Assembly: GCA_020637215.1 (NCBI GenBank)
Contig: JACJWI010000002.1
Coordinates: 434,001 to 498,000 of the forward strand
DNA from: Microthrixaceae bacterium
GTDB lineage: Bacteria; Actinomycetota; Acidimicrobiia; Acidimicrobiales; Microtrichaceae
Length of the DNA: 64,000 nt
Reading direction: 5' to 3'
Position 1 is the first letter of the stretch. Each line of letters opens with the position of its first letter. The translations under genes were made by a program, and so were the position numbers. The notes beneath the pieces were generated by a model. The model worked only from the letters and a program-made list of their open reading frames with translations. It did no database searches and had not been told where the DNA came from. Positions 34,646-43,747 of the stretch are shown here, piece by piece.

Positions 34646-36486
34646 ACCGGCGGGAGCCCTCCGGAGCCGTGCCCACCGGGGCTGCGTCGTCCGTGTCGCG
34701 GCGCGCACACGTGCTGCGGCGGCGTCTCGATCGCCGCGGTCAGAGCGGGCTGTCGCTGCTCGAGACCCTGATCGGCGTGACGCTCAGCGGCCTGCTCCTC
34801 AGCCCGATGATGGCGTGGGCGGCGGTGTCGATGCAGCAGCAGCGCTCGATCGTCCAACGCAACCTCTCGGGAGCGTCGCTCGGCGTGCTGCGCACCGTGT
34901 TCACCCGTGACGTCGTCAACGCCGACCGGGTCTGGGTCGACGGCGTGCACCTGGCCGACTGCGCGGTCCCCGACGAGGGTGCCGAGACCCTGATGGTGGC
35001 GGTGACCGGCGAACGGCACACGACCTACGCAGTGGCACCCGATCCCGACGACGGCGGCTCCCGTCTTGTGCGCGCCCAGTGCCCGCGGGCCGGTGCCACC
35101 GCCCTGCTGGCCAACGAGCTCGTCGGAGACGTCCTGCCGGGCGGAACCGACGTCACCTGCGTGACCGACGTGCAGGTCGACGAGCTCTCCAACGCCCTCG
35201 CGGCGGACGCCGAGGCCCGCGGATCGAAGAGGTCCGACACCGCCGGCGGCGACCGGGAGGCCGGGACCGCCGCTGACCCGAAGAACCCTCGTTGTGAACG
35301 CGTCACCCTGCGCCTGACCACCGGTGAGCTCGAGCAGGTCGCTCTGTCCGCGGCGCTCCGTCCTCGCGGCAGCCTGGTCGCACCCGACCCGCCGATCGCT
35401 GCGATCACCGCGCGGCCGGTCGAGGGGTCCCGCCCGCTCTCCGTCACCTTCGACGGTTCGGGGTCACGTGATCCGAGGGGTGTCGCGCTCAGCTACAGCT
35501 GGGACTTCGGCGACGGCACGACCGCCACCGGGGTTCGGGTCCGCCACGACTACACCCGGACCGGCCCGATCACCGCCACCCTCACCGTGACGACGCCGTC
35601 GGGTCGACGGAGCTCCACCACCGTCGTCGTGACCGTGGCCGACAACGACCCGGTCGCCACGATCGCCGAGCCGGCGGACCGGACCAAGGTGCTCCGCGGG
35701 GAGAAGGTCGCCTTCTCCTCCAAGGGCTCCGGCGACCCGATCGACGCCCCGTACGGGGGACGGGTCGTGTCGTACCGCTGGGACTTCGGCGACGGGACAG
35801 GCTCCGACGAGCCCGACCCGGTGAAGGTGTTCAGTCGTTCGAGCTCGCCCGACGGTTCCGTCGTCTCGCTGACGGTGACCGACGACGCCGGGCGCACCGC
35901 GACGTCACGCATCGGCCTGGTCGTGGCGAACCGGGCACCGACGGTCGCTCTCGCGGCCGACGTCGATGCGGGACCGGCTCCGCTGACGGTCACCTTCCGC
36001 GCCGACGTGGTCGACGAACCCGAGCTCGACCCCGCTCCGCCGCTGAAGTTCAGCTGGGACTTCGGCAACGGGTCCACCTCGGACCGACCCGATCCGGGCC
36101 CGGTGCTCTACCCCGACGCGGGCACCTACACCGCCCGGTTGACCGTCACCGACGACGAGGGGCTGAGCACGACCGCCACCCGTGAGGTCGTCGTGGTCGA
36201 GCCGGGACCCGCCGCGCCCACAGACCTCCGGTTCCTGCGGTCCGGCTCGCAGCGTGACGGCCGCTTCGTCCAGATGGGTTGGGACCGGAGCTCGGGCGCG
36301 CGACGCTACGAGCTCGAGCTGAACTGCGTGTCGTGCGCTGAGAACGCGTCGGGCCAGACCACGTCGACGAACCTCCGGATCCGGGGTCTCCCGGAGCCGT
36401 CACAGGCCTACGACGCCCGGGTCCGGGCCATGGACCGCGACGGTCGCTGGGGTCCGTGGTCGCCGCCGGTCAGGGTGACCTCATGA
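34642..36486 (+). CDS. Pseudopilin-like protein with three PKD domains and an FN3 domain
   Basis: 614 residues. Prepilin signal RRGQSG|LSLLETLIG with E41 at +5, then a PulG/PilW-type pilin core to about 240. Three PKD domains follow, each with its WDFG(D/N)G motif (about 245-330, 333-428, 430-520), and a final fibronectin type III-like domain (about 524-614). Such a C-terminal extension on a minor pilin is unusual and would place adhesive beta-sandwich domains at the filament tip. Coupled to both neighbours by 4-base overlaps. The domain reading is from visible motifs. Confidence 0.83.
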   Translation: MNRREPSGAVPTGAASSVSRRAHVLRRRLDRRGQSGLSLLETLIGVTLSGLLLSPMMAWAAVSMQQQRSIVQRNLSGASLGVLRTVFTRDVVNADRVWVDGVHLADCAVPDEGAETLMVAVTGERHTTYAVAPDPDDGGSRLVRAQCPRAGATALLANELVGDVLPGGTDVTCVTDVQVDELSNALAADAEARGSKRSDTAGGDREAGTAADPKNPRCERVTLRLTTGELEQVALSAALRPRGSLVAPDPPIAAITARPVEGSRPLSVTFDGSGSRDPRGVALSYSWDFGDGTTATGVRVRHDYTRTGPITATLTVTTPSGRRSSTTVVVTVADNDPVATIAEPADRTKVLRGEKVAFSSKGSGDPIDAPYGGRVVSYRWDFGDGTGSDEPDPVKVFSRSSSPDGSVVSLTVTDDAGRTATSRIGLVVANRAPTVALAADVDAGPAPLTVTFRADVVDEPELDPAPPLKFSWDFGNGSTSDRPDPGPVLYPDAGTYTARLTVTDDEGLSTTATREVVVVEPGPAAPTDLRFLRSGSQRDGRFVQMGWDRSSGARRYELELNCVSCAENASGQTTSTNLRIRGLPEPSQAYDARVRAMDRDGRWGPWSPPVRVTS

Positions 36487-37403
36487 GCGGGACCGGAGCC
36501 GTCGAGGGCGGCGTCGCCAGGATCCGCGACGCCGCGAGCGCCCGGTGGGCCCGTCGCGGCGGTCAGAGCGGGTTCGTCGTGATGGCCGGCCTGGCGGTGT
36601 GGATGCTGGTGGGTGGCATCGTCATGACCTCACTGCTCGGCATGACCCTCTCGGTCGCCCAGCAGTCGAAGCTCCAGGCCGAGGCCTCCCGCGACGCCCG
36701 AGCGATCGACGGAGCGCTCGAGGTCGCCGTGGCCACCCTCCAGACCGACTCGACCGGCCAGGCCGGCGTACCGACCGGCAAGGGCGACGGCTCGTGCGTC
36801 GCCGGAGTCGGACCTCGGGGCGGCGCCCTGGTCGTCCCCGGCGACGATGAGTCCGGCGGGCCCGTCACCGTCTCCGCCACCTGTTCCGGAACGGCCGGAT
36901 CGACGGAGGTCCACCGTGTCGTGCTGACCGCGACCACCGCGGACGGCTCCGGCACCGGGTCTGCCGCGCTGTCGGTGGTCGCGGCGGAGGGAGGCGGCAA
37001 CGACGTCGCGGTCGACAGCTGGGTCGTCGACGATCCGACGGTCGTCACCACGACCACGTCGACCGTTCCGACCAGCTCCACCTCGACCAGCACGACGTCG
37101 ACCAGCACCACGTCGACGACCACGACCACGACGACGTCCACCACGGTCGCCGAGGACGTGACCTGGGCGTTGACCTACCAGTCGGACTGGTGGTTCGGGT
37201 ACTGCGCGGACGTGACCGTCTCCAACCCCACCGGACGTCCGGTCGACTGGAAGGTCGCGGTGAAGATCGACGGCCGGGCCTACACGGTGTGGAACGCGGA
37301 CTGGTACCAGAACGGTTCGACCCTGGTGGCGGCCGGGCTGGACTGGAACCGGACGGTCCCGCCGAAGGGGACCCGCTCGTTCGGGTTCTGCGCCAACCGC
37401 TGA
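36483..37403 (+). CDS. PilX/GspK-like pseudopilin with CBM2-like domain
   Basis: 306 residues. Prepilin-like RGGQSG|FVVMAGLAVWML has Ala instead of Glu at +5, as in GspK/PilX-type tip pilins. A middle part of about 140 residues is followed by a Ser/Thr linker (about 190-220) and a C-terminal domain with YCADVTVSNPTGRPVDWKV, WNADWYQNGSTLVAAG and GFCANR, which matches a family 2 carbohydrate-binding module including its paired Cys and Trp positions. This suggests a polysaccharide-binding tip. ATG 36483 is preferred (overlap with the previous TGA) over a GTG 27 bases upstream. Confidence 0.78.
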   Translation: MSGTGAVEGGVARIRDAASARWARRGGQSGFVVMAGLAVWMLVGGIVMTSLLGMTLSVAQQSKLQAEASRDARAIDGALEVAVATLQTDSTGQAGVPTGKGDGSCVAGVGPRGGALVVPGDDESGGPVTVSATCSGTAGSTEVHRVVLTATTADGSGTGSAALSVVAAEGGGNDVAVDSWVVDDPTVVTTTTSTVPTSSTSTSTTSTSTTSTTTTTTTSTTVAEDVTWALTYQSDWWFGYCADVTVSNPTGRPVDWKVAVKIDGRAYTVWNADWYQNGSTLVAAGLDWNRTVPPKGTRSFGFCANR

Positions 37404-37421
37404 CCCACGGCCCGTCCAGAT

Positions 37422-37463
37422 CTGTCGGTCTGCCGACCTGACCTGTCGGTCTGCCGACTTGAC
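37422..37463. repeat. Two tandem 21-bp dyad repeats before the GH2 operator
   Basis: 37422-37442 and 37443-37463 differ at one base; each contains GTCGG-TCTG-CCGAC, a short hairpin or protein-binding dyad. Located between the CBM2 pilin gene and the LacI-type operator. Confidence 0.75.
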
Positions 37464-37472
37464 CCATCGGTC

Positions 37473-37488
37473 GTGCAAGCGCTTGCAC
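37473..37488. promoter_or_regulatory. LacI-family operator (GTGCAAGCGCTTGCAC)
   Basis: A perfect 16-base palindrome with the central CG and AAGCGCTT core typical of LacI/GalR operators. It ends 8 bases before the TACCCT -10 hexamer, so bound repressor would block polymerase. The likely ligand-responsive repressor is the LacI protein encoded in the same operon (42752-43747). Confidence 0.85.
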
Positions 37489-37496
37489 GGTCGGGT

Positions 37497-37502
37497 TACC
37501 CT
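37497..37502 (+). promoter_or_regulatory. -10 element (TACCCT) of the uronate operon promoter
   Basis: TACCCT about 30 bases before the TTG start; unlike most promoters here it leaves room for a leader with a GGGGG Shine-Dalgarno (37522-37526 region). Confidence 0.55.
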
Positions 37503-37533
37503 GACGGGGCAGGACCGAGACCAGGGGGCCATC

Positions 37534-39843
37534 TTGCGCACGACGACTCCGTTGACCGACGGCTGGGAGATCAGCACCACCGACGACGGCGACGGTGGCG
37601 CCGCCGGCCCGTGGCAGCCGGTCACGTTGCCGCACTGCACCAACCCGACCGATCCGGTCGACGTCGGTGACGACCACCGGGGACCGGCCTGGTACCGGCG
37701 CACCATCGACGTGGGCCCCCGTGACGGCCGACGGGTCGTGCTCCACGTGGGTGCGGCGGGAGTCGTGGCCGACGTCAGCGTCGACGGCACGGCTCTGGCC
37801 CAGCACAGCGGCGCCTACTCGGCGTTCCGCGTCGATCTGACCGACGCCCTCGACGCCGAGGGTCGCGGCACCGTGACGATCCGCACCGACAACTCGCCCA
37901 CCGACGACGTCTACCCGCTGATGGGCGACCACACCATGTTCGGCGGCCTCTACCGCGAGGTGGAGCTCATCGAGCTCGACCCGGTGCACATCGACGTCGC
38001 CCACCACGCCGGCCCGGGGGTCGTCGTCGAACAGACCCACCTGGACGACGACTCGGCCCGCCTTACGGTCACTGTCCGGGTCGCCAACGACAGCGCTGAG
38101 CCGTTCGACGGCTCGGTCACCGTCACGGTGCTCGACGCCGAGGGCGCCCCGGTCTCCACCGCCGAGGTCGCCGCGACCGTCGACGCCGGCCAGGTCCGCG
38201 ACGTCGATCTGATCGTCGACGTCGACCGACCCCGCCGCTGGGACGGTCGGCGGGACCCGTACCTCTACCGGCTCGTCGCCGAGGTGGCCGACGACAGCGT
38301 CGAGCAGCCCGTCGGGCTCCGCACCTTCGACATCGACGCGGACGCCGGAGTCCGCCTCAACGGCCGGCCGTACCGGCTCTACGGGGTCAGCCGCCACCAC
38401 GACGTCAACGGCACCCCCGCGGTCAGCCGCGCCGACATCGAGCGCGACATCGACCTGATCGACGAGATCGGCGCCACCGCGGTCCGCCTCGCCCACTACC
38501 AGCACGCCGAACACGTCCTCGACCTGTGCGACGAGCGCGGCCTGGTGGTGTGGGCCGAGATCCCGCTCAACGCCAAGGTGTCGGGGAGCGATCCGGTGAC
38601 CAACGCGGCGTCGCAGCTGACCGAGCTGATCGTCCAGCAGCGTCACCACCCGTCGATCGTGTGCTGGGGCGTTCAGAACGAGACCCTGATCAGCGAGAGC
38701 TCGGCGGACCCGCGGCCGGTCATCGCCGAGCTGCACGCCCTGGCCCGCGAGCTCGATCCGAGCCGTCGGACCGCGCAGGCCCAGGTGTTCATGGCCGGCC
38801 CCGAGGACCCGATCAACGCGCTGTGCGACCTGAACGCCCGCAACCTGTATGCCGGTTGGTACTACGGCCGGGCCGAGCAGGCGGGTGACGACCTGGACCG
38901 CCACCACGCCGCCAACCCCGGCGTCCCGCTCGGTCTGAGCGAGTACGGCGCGGACGCCCGCACCGAGTACCACGCCACCGACCCCGAACCCGGCGACTAC
39001 ACCGAGGACTACCAGGCGGCCATGCACGAGGTGTACTGGCGCCTCATCGACGAGCGCCCGTGGATCTGGTCGTCGTTCGTGTGGAACATGTTCGACTTCG
39101 CCTCGGCCATCCGCAACGAGGGCGGCACCAAGGGCTTCAACATGAAGGGCCTGGTCACCCGCGACCGCTCCGTCCGGAAGGACGCGTTCTGGTGGTACAA
39201 GGCCAACTGGTCCGACGAGCCGGTGCTCCACATCTGCTCCCGACGCTTCGTCAACCGGGTCGATCCCGAGATCGACGTCAAGGTGTACGCCAACGTCGGC
39301 CCCGTCGAGCTGCTCGTCGACGGAGACCCGGTCGGCGAACCCGTCGTCGACGGCGTCATCCACCGCTGGCGCATCCGCCTGGGCGACGGCGACACCCGGG
39401 TCGTCGCCCGTTCCGGCGAGCTGACCGACGAGGCCACGTTCCGACGCGTCGAGGACGCCGATCCGGCCTACGTGTGTCCCGATCCTCGGCGCAGCGCCGG
39501 TGGCGGCGGCACGGTCACCTCGTGGTTCGAGGAGTCGGGCCTGGAGGTCGACCACAGCCGCTTCGGCACCTGGAGCACGGTCGGCGACCTGCTCGACGAC
39601 CCGGCCGCCAACGCCGTCATCGAGGACACCTTCGGTTCGGCGTTCCGCGACCACCCGATGCTCGACACCGCGCGGGGCATCTCGTTGGCCATCGTGTTGG
39701 ACATCGCCGGGGTCAAGATGACCGACGAGGACGTCCAGGCGTTGCACGACCGGCTCTACGCCCTGGAACGCCCCACCGGCTCCGGCGACGGCAGCGGTTC
39801 CGGCGACGGCAGCGGTTCCGGCGACGGCGCGGGACGGCCGTGA
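37534..39843 (+). CDS. GH2 family beta-glycosidase (beta-glucuronidase/galactosidase-like)
   Basis: 769 residues with the GH2 order: jelly-roll sugar-binding domain, Ig-like domain, TIM barrel. Acid/base Glu is in CWGVQNETLIS, nucleophile Glu in GLSEYGADA. A C-terminal Ig-like domain (KVYANVGPVELLVDG), a helical domain of about 80 residues and a Gly/Ser/Asp-repeat tail follow. No signal peptide, so it acts in the cytoplasm on imported glycosides. Sequence alone cannot separate glucuronidase from galactosidase, but the next genes process glucuronate. Start TTG at 37534 is chosen from the AGGGGG ribosome site. First gene of a six-gene operon. Confidence 0.85.
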   Translation: MRTTTPLTDGWEISTTDDGDGGAAGPWQPVTLPHCTNPTDPVDVGDDHRGPAWYRRTIDVGPRDGRRVVLHVGAAGVVADVSVDGTALAQHSGAYSAFRVDLTDALDAEGRGTVTIRTDNSPTDDVYPLMGDHTMFGGLYREVELIELDPVHIDVAHHAGPGVVVEQTHLDDDSARLTVTVRVANDSAEPFDGSVTVTVLDAEGAPVSTAEVAATVDAGQVRDVDLIVDVDRPRRWDGRRDPYLYRLVAEVADDSVEQPVGLRTFDIDADAGVRLNGRPYRLYGVSRHHDVNGTPAVSRADIERDIDLIDEIGATAVRLAHYQHAEHVLDLCDERGLVVWAEIPLNAKVSGSDPVTNAASQLTELIVQQRHHPSIVCWGVQNETLISESSADPRPVIAELHALARELDPSRRTAQAQVFMAGPEDPINALCDLNARNLYAGWYYGRAEQAGDDLDRHHAANPGVPLGLSEYGADARTEYHATDPEPGDYTEDYQAAMHEVYWRLIDERPWIWSSFVWNMFDFASAIRNEGGTKGFNMKGLVTRDRSVRKDAFWWYKANWSDEPVLHICSRRFVNRVDPEIDVKVYANVGPVELLVDGDPVGEPVVDGVIHRWRIRLGDGDTRVVARSGELTDEATFRRVEDADPAYVCPDPRRSAGGGGTVTSWFEESGLEVDHSRFGTWSTVGDLLDDPAANAVIEDTFGSAFRDHPMLDTARGISLAIVLDIAGVKMTDEDVQALHDRLYALERPTGSGDGSGSGDGSGSGDGAGRP

Positions 39844-41279
39844 CCGGTCGGCCGCTCCGGCTGCACCCCGACCGGCTCCTGCCGGCCGACCCCTCCACCC
39901 GCGCCATCGCACGCCGACTGCTCGAGCAGGTCGAGCCGCTGCCGATCATCAGCCCCCACGGACACTGCGACCCCCGCTGGTGGGCCGACGACGAGCCGTT
40001 CGCGGATCCGGCCACGCTGCTGATCACCGGCGACCACTACGTGCTGCGCATGCTGCACAGCGCCGGGGTGCGCCTGGACGCCCTGGGGCGGGTGCCCCTC
40101 GACGGGGGACCGGTCGCCGATCCCCGCCGGGTGTGGCGCACCTTCGCCGCGCACTACGACCTCTTCCACGCCACCCCGTCGCGGCTGTGGCTCGACCACG
40201 CCCTCTCCGTCGTCCTCGGCGCCGACGTCGTGCCCGACGCCGACAACGCGGACCGGCTCTTCGACGAGCTCTCAGAACGACTGGCCGAGCCGGCCTTCCG
40301 GCCCCGGGCGCTGTTCGACCGCTTCGGCATCGAGTTCCTGGCCACCACCGAGTCGCCCCTCGACGACCTGGCCGACCACCGGGCGATCCGCGCGTCGGGC
40401 TGGGGCGGCAACGTCGTGACCGCCTTCCGGCCCGACTCCGTCGTCGACCCCGACCACCCGGAGTTCCCCGCCAACCTGGAGCGCCTCGCCGAGCTCAGCG
40501 GCATCGCCACCGACTCCTGGGCCGGCTACCTCGACGCGTTGGCCGAACGGCGCCGGTTCTTCATCGCCCACGGCGCTACCTCCACCGACCACGGCCACCC
40601 CAGCGCCGCGACCGCCGACCTGTCGGCCGACGACGCCGCCGCGCTGTTCGCCCGGGTCCGGGCCGGGGAGCACACGCCGGACGACGCCGAGGCGTTCCGG
40701 GCCCAGATGCTCACCGAGATGGTCCGCATGAGCCTGGACGACGGCCTGGTCGTGCAGCTGCACCCCGGGAGCTGCCGCAACCACGACCGCCCCGGTGCCG
40801 CCCGCTTCGGCCCCGACATCGGCGCCGACATCCCGACCCGCACCGACTACGTCGCCGCGCTGCGACCGCTGCTCGAGCGCTTCGGTCACGAACCCGGGCT
40901 GACCCTGGTCGTGTTCACCCTGGACGAGACCACCTACAGCCGAGAGCTCGCGCCGCTCGCCGGCTACTACCCGATCCTGGCCCTCGGCGCGCCGTGGTGG
41001 TTCCACGACAGCCCCGAGGGCATGCGCCGGTTCCGCACCGGCACCACCGGCACCGCCGGGTTCGCCAACACCGCCGGGTTCACCGACGACACCCGGGCGC
41101 TGCTGTCGATCCCCGCCCGCCACGACGTCGCCCGCCGCGTCGACTGCGCGCACCTGGCCGGCCTGGTCGCCGAGCACCGCCTCGACGAGGACGTCGCCGC
41201 CCGCATCGCCGTCGAGCTGACCTACGACAGACCCCGGTCGGTGTACCGGGTCGACCGGTCCCGGTTCAGCGCCCGATGA
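39840..41279 (+). CDS. uxaC: Glucuronate isomerase (uronate isomerase)
   Basis: Isomerises D-glucuronate to D-fructuronate (and galacturonate to tagaturonate). 479 residues, normal length. The amidohydrolase-like metal motif SPHGHCDPRWWADDE, the QLHPGSCRNHD segment and ILALGAPWWFHDSPEGM are UxaC hallmarks. GTGA overlap with GH2 upstream and ATGA overlap with the reductase downstream. Confidence 0.93.
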   Translation: MTGRPLRLHPDRLLPADPSTRAIARRLLEQVEPLPIISPHGHCDPRWWADDEPFADPATLLITGDHYVLRMLHSAGVRLDALGRVPLDGGPVADPRRVWRTFAAHYDLFHATPSRLWLDHALSVVLGADVVPDADNADRLFDELSERLAEPAFRPRALFDRFGIEFLATTESPLDDLADHRAIRASGWGGNVVTAFRPDSVVDPDHPEFPANLERLAELSGIATDSWAGYLDALAERRRFFIAHGATSTDHGHPSAATADLSADDAAALFARVRAGEHTPDDAEAFRAQMLTEMVRMSLDDGLVVQLHPGSCRNHDRPGAARFGPDIGADIPTRTDYVAALRPLLERFGHEPGLTLVVFTLDETTYSRELAPLAGYYPILALGAPWWFHDSPEGMRRFRTGTTGTAGFANTAGFTDDTRALLSIPARHDVARRVDCAHLAGLVAEHRLDEDVAARIAVELTYDRPRSVYRVDRSRFSAR

Positions 41280-42751
41280 GCGCCGCGACCGCCCTGGACG
41301 CCGCCGCCCTCGCCGGCCTCCCGCCAGGGGCCGCGCCCACCTATGACCGTCGAGCGCTCACGCCCGGCGTGTTGCACGTCGGTCTCGGCGCCTTCGGCCG
41401 GGCACACGTCGCCCACTACTGCGAGGACCTGCTCGCCACCGGTGACACCGACGCGGCCGTCGTCGGGGCGTCGTTGCGCACCGGTGCGATCACCGCCGCG
41501 CTCGGACCTCAGGACGGTCTCTACACTCTGATCGAATCGGCCGGGGGTGAGCCGTCGTTGCGGGTGATCGGCGCGGTCGCCGCGCTGGCCCACGGTTCCG
41601 AGGTGGCCGACCACGTCGCCGCGCCGGCGACCACGGTCGTCACCGTGACCGTGACCGAGAAGGGCTACTGCCGCGACCCCCGCACCGGCGGCCTGGACCT
41701 CGACCACCCCGACGTCGTGTCGGATCTGGCCCCGGACCGCGATCCGTCCCGGGCGCCGCGCAGCCTCCCCGGAGCGCTGGTCGACGGCCTGCAGCGCCGA
41801 CGCCGGGCGGGTGGCGCCGACCTGGCGGTGATCTCGTGCGACAACCTGCCCGCCAACGGCGAGGTCACCCGCGCGGTGGTCACCGACCTGGCCCGTCGCC
41901 GCGACGAGGACCTCGCGACGTGGATCGACGAGCATGTCACGTTCCGCTCCACCGTCGTCGACCGGATCGTGCCCGCCGCCACCGACGAGGACCGCGAACT
42001 GGTCCGGAGCCGCCTCGGTGTCGTCGACCGGGCCCCGGTGCGCGCCGAGGCACACCGGCTGTGGGTGATCGAGGCCCCCGCCCCCGACGGAGGCGTCGGC
42101 GGAATGCCGGCCTGGGACCGCGTCGGGGCGGTGTTCACCGACGACCTCGCACCGTTCCAGGACCGCAAGCTCCGCCTGGTCAACGCGCTGCACTCGGCCG
42201 CCGCCTACCTCGGCCTGGCCGCCGGGTTCGACACCATCGCCCAGGCGGTCGCCGACGCCGACCTCCGGGCCTGGCTCGACCGTCTCGGCGTCGAGGAGAT
42301 CGAACCGACCCTGCCCGCGGTCGGGCACTCCGGCTCTGGGGATCCGGCCGGCCCTGCACCCGCGCCCGGAGCCGCCACCGCCGAGGTGCTCGACCGGTTC
42401 GCGAACGCCTCGCTGCGCCACCGCTGCGCCCAGGTCGGCGCCGACGGCTCCCAGAAGCTCGGCCCCCGCATCCTCGCCACCGCCGCGATCCGCCTCGATC
42501 GCGGCGACCCTGTCGTCGGACTGGCGACGGTCGTCGCCGCGTGGAGCGCGCACGTCGGAGCGGCCCTCGGTCGGGGTGCCGCCCTGGAGGACCCGCTGTC
42601 CGGTCCGCTGTCGGTCGCCCTCGAACGACCTGCCGAGGCCGACCGGGTGAGGGCGCTGCTCGAGGTGATCACTGCCCCCGACGCGCTGCTCGACGACGAC
42701 CGGTTCGTGGCCGCGGTCGTGGCCGCCCGTCGCGAACGGGGGTGGGCGTAG
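41276..42751 (+). CDS. uxuB: Mannitol dehydrogenase-family reductase, probable fructuronate reductase
   Basis: 491 residues of the polyol-specific long-chain dehydrogenase family. The N-terminal Rossmann motif is LHVGLGAFGRAHVAHY; the catalytic Lys region is QDRKLRLVNALHSAAAYLG, with K-x4-N-x2-H as in the family. Next to UxaC, the likely reaction is NADH-dependent reduction of D-fructuronate to D-mannonate. Mannitol, arabinitol or tagaturonate activity cannot be excluded by sequence. A Gly/Pro-rich insertion (about 350-370) is unusual. The stop is followed directly by the LacI GTG. Confidence 0.85.
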   Translation: MSAATALDAAALAGLPPGAAPTYDRRALTPGVLHVGLGAFGRAHVAHYCEDLLATGDTDAAVVGASLRTGAITAALGPQDGLYTLIESAGGEPSLRVIGAVAALAHGSEVADHVAAPATTVVTVTVTEKGYCRDPRTGGLDLDHPDVVSDLAPDRDPSRAPRSLPGALVDGLQRRRRAGGADLAVISCDNLPANGEVTRAVVTDLARRRDEDLATWIDEHVTFRSTVVDRIVPAATDEDRELVRSRLGVVDRAPVRAEAHRLWVIEAPAPDGGVGGMPAWDRVGAVFTDDLAPFQDRKLRLVNALHSAAAYLGLAAGFDTIAQAVADADLRAWLDRLGVEEIEPTLPAVGHSGSGDPAGPAPAPGAATAEVLDRFANASLRHRCAQVGADGSQKLGPRILATAAIRLDRGDPVVGLATVVAAWSAHVGAALGRGAALEDPLSGPLSVALERPAEADRVRALLEVITAPDALLDDDRFVAAVVAARRERGWA

Positions 42752-43747
42752 GTGGGATCGCGAGCGGTGACCCTCGCCGACGTGGCCCGCCGCGCCGGGG
42801 TGAGCACCTCGACGGTGTCGCGAGCTCTCAACGGAACGGCCCCGCTGTCGCCAGCGACCGTGGCCCGGGTTCGCCGTGCCGTCGACGCCCTCGGCTACTC
42901 GCCGCACCGCTCGGCTCGCCACCTGGCCGGCGGGCGCACCGGGGCGATCGCGGTCGTGGTGCCGGACCTGACCAACCCGTTCTTCGCCACCATCGCCCGG
43001 GGGGCCCAGCACCGGGCGCACGAGAACGGCGAGCTGACCGTCATCGCGGACGCCGAGGACAGTCCGTCGGCCGAACTGGAGCTGATCGCCCGGCTCGTTC
43101 CCGACGTCGACGGCGTCGTCCTGTGCTCGCCGACGGCTCCGACCGCTCGTCTCGTCGCCGCGCTGGGATCGCGTCCCGCCGTCCTGGTCAACCGTCCGAT
43201 CCGGGGTCGGGCGTCGGTGGTGGCCGACCAGCGCGCGGCGGTTCGCCTGGCGCGCGACCACCTGCGCGGCCTCGGCCACGAGCGCATCGCCTACGTGCGC
43301 GGCCCGGCCGGGAAGTGGACCTCGAGCGCCCGCGACGCCCAGGCCGGCCGGCTGGGACTCGACCTGGTCGGCCCCGTCGCCCCCACCTTCGGTGGCGGGG
43401 CCCGGGCCGCGTCGGCGCTGCCGCGGGGCACGACCGCGGTGATCGCCCACAACGACCTGGTCGCGGTCGGCCTCGTCGACGCCCTGACGTCGTCGGGTCG
43501 CCGGGTGCCCGAGGATGTGAGCGTGGTCGGCTGCGACGACGTGGAGCTGGCGTCGCTGGTCCGACCCGCGCTGACCACGGTGAGGATGCCGCTCGAGCAG
43601 CTCGGCCGTCGGGCTGTCGACCGACTGGCCGAGCAGATCTCCGGGTCGGGTCCCGTCGGGTCGGCCCCGACGGCCGCGGATCCGGTGCTGGCGGTCACCC
43701 TGACGGTCCGCGGGTCGACCGCGCCGTACGCTGCGGGGCGGACATGA
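42752..43747 (+). CDS. LacI-family transcriptional regulator of the uronate operon
   Basis: 331 residues. The helix-turn-helix and hinge helix are TLADVARRAGVSTSTVSRAL and VRRAVDALGYSPHRSARHLA. A periplasmic-binding-protein-like ligand domain follows (VVVPDLTNPFFATIARGAQ to VGCDDVELASLVRPALTTV). It sits inside the operon it probably represses, and the palindrome at 37473-37488 is a fitting operator. The inducer may be a uronate or aldonate intermediate. Confidence 0.92.
   Translation: MGSRAVTLADVARRAGVSTSTVSRALNGTAPLSPATVARVRRAVDALGYSPHRSARHLAGGRTGAIAVVVPDLTNPFFATIARGAQHRAHENGELTVIADAEDSPSAELELIARLVPDVDGVVLCSPTAPTARLVAALGSRPAVLVNRPIRGRASVVADQRAAVRLARDHLRGLGHERIAYVRGPAGKWTSSARDAQAGRLGLDLVGPVAPTFGGGARAASALPRGTTAVIAHNDLVAVGLVDALTSSGRRVPEDVSVVGCDDVELASLVRPALTTVRMPLEQLGRRAVDRLAEQISGSGPVGSAPTAADPVLAVTLTVRGSTAPYAAGRT

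Noticed and set aside
37045..39912. A long minus-strand frame opposite the GH2 gene
   Set aside because: Composition is His/Gly/Arg/Val-rich shadow sequence; GH2 catalytic motifs are on plus.
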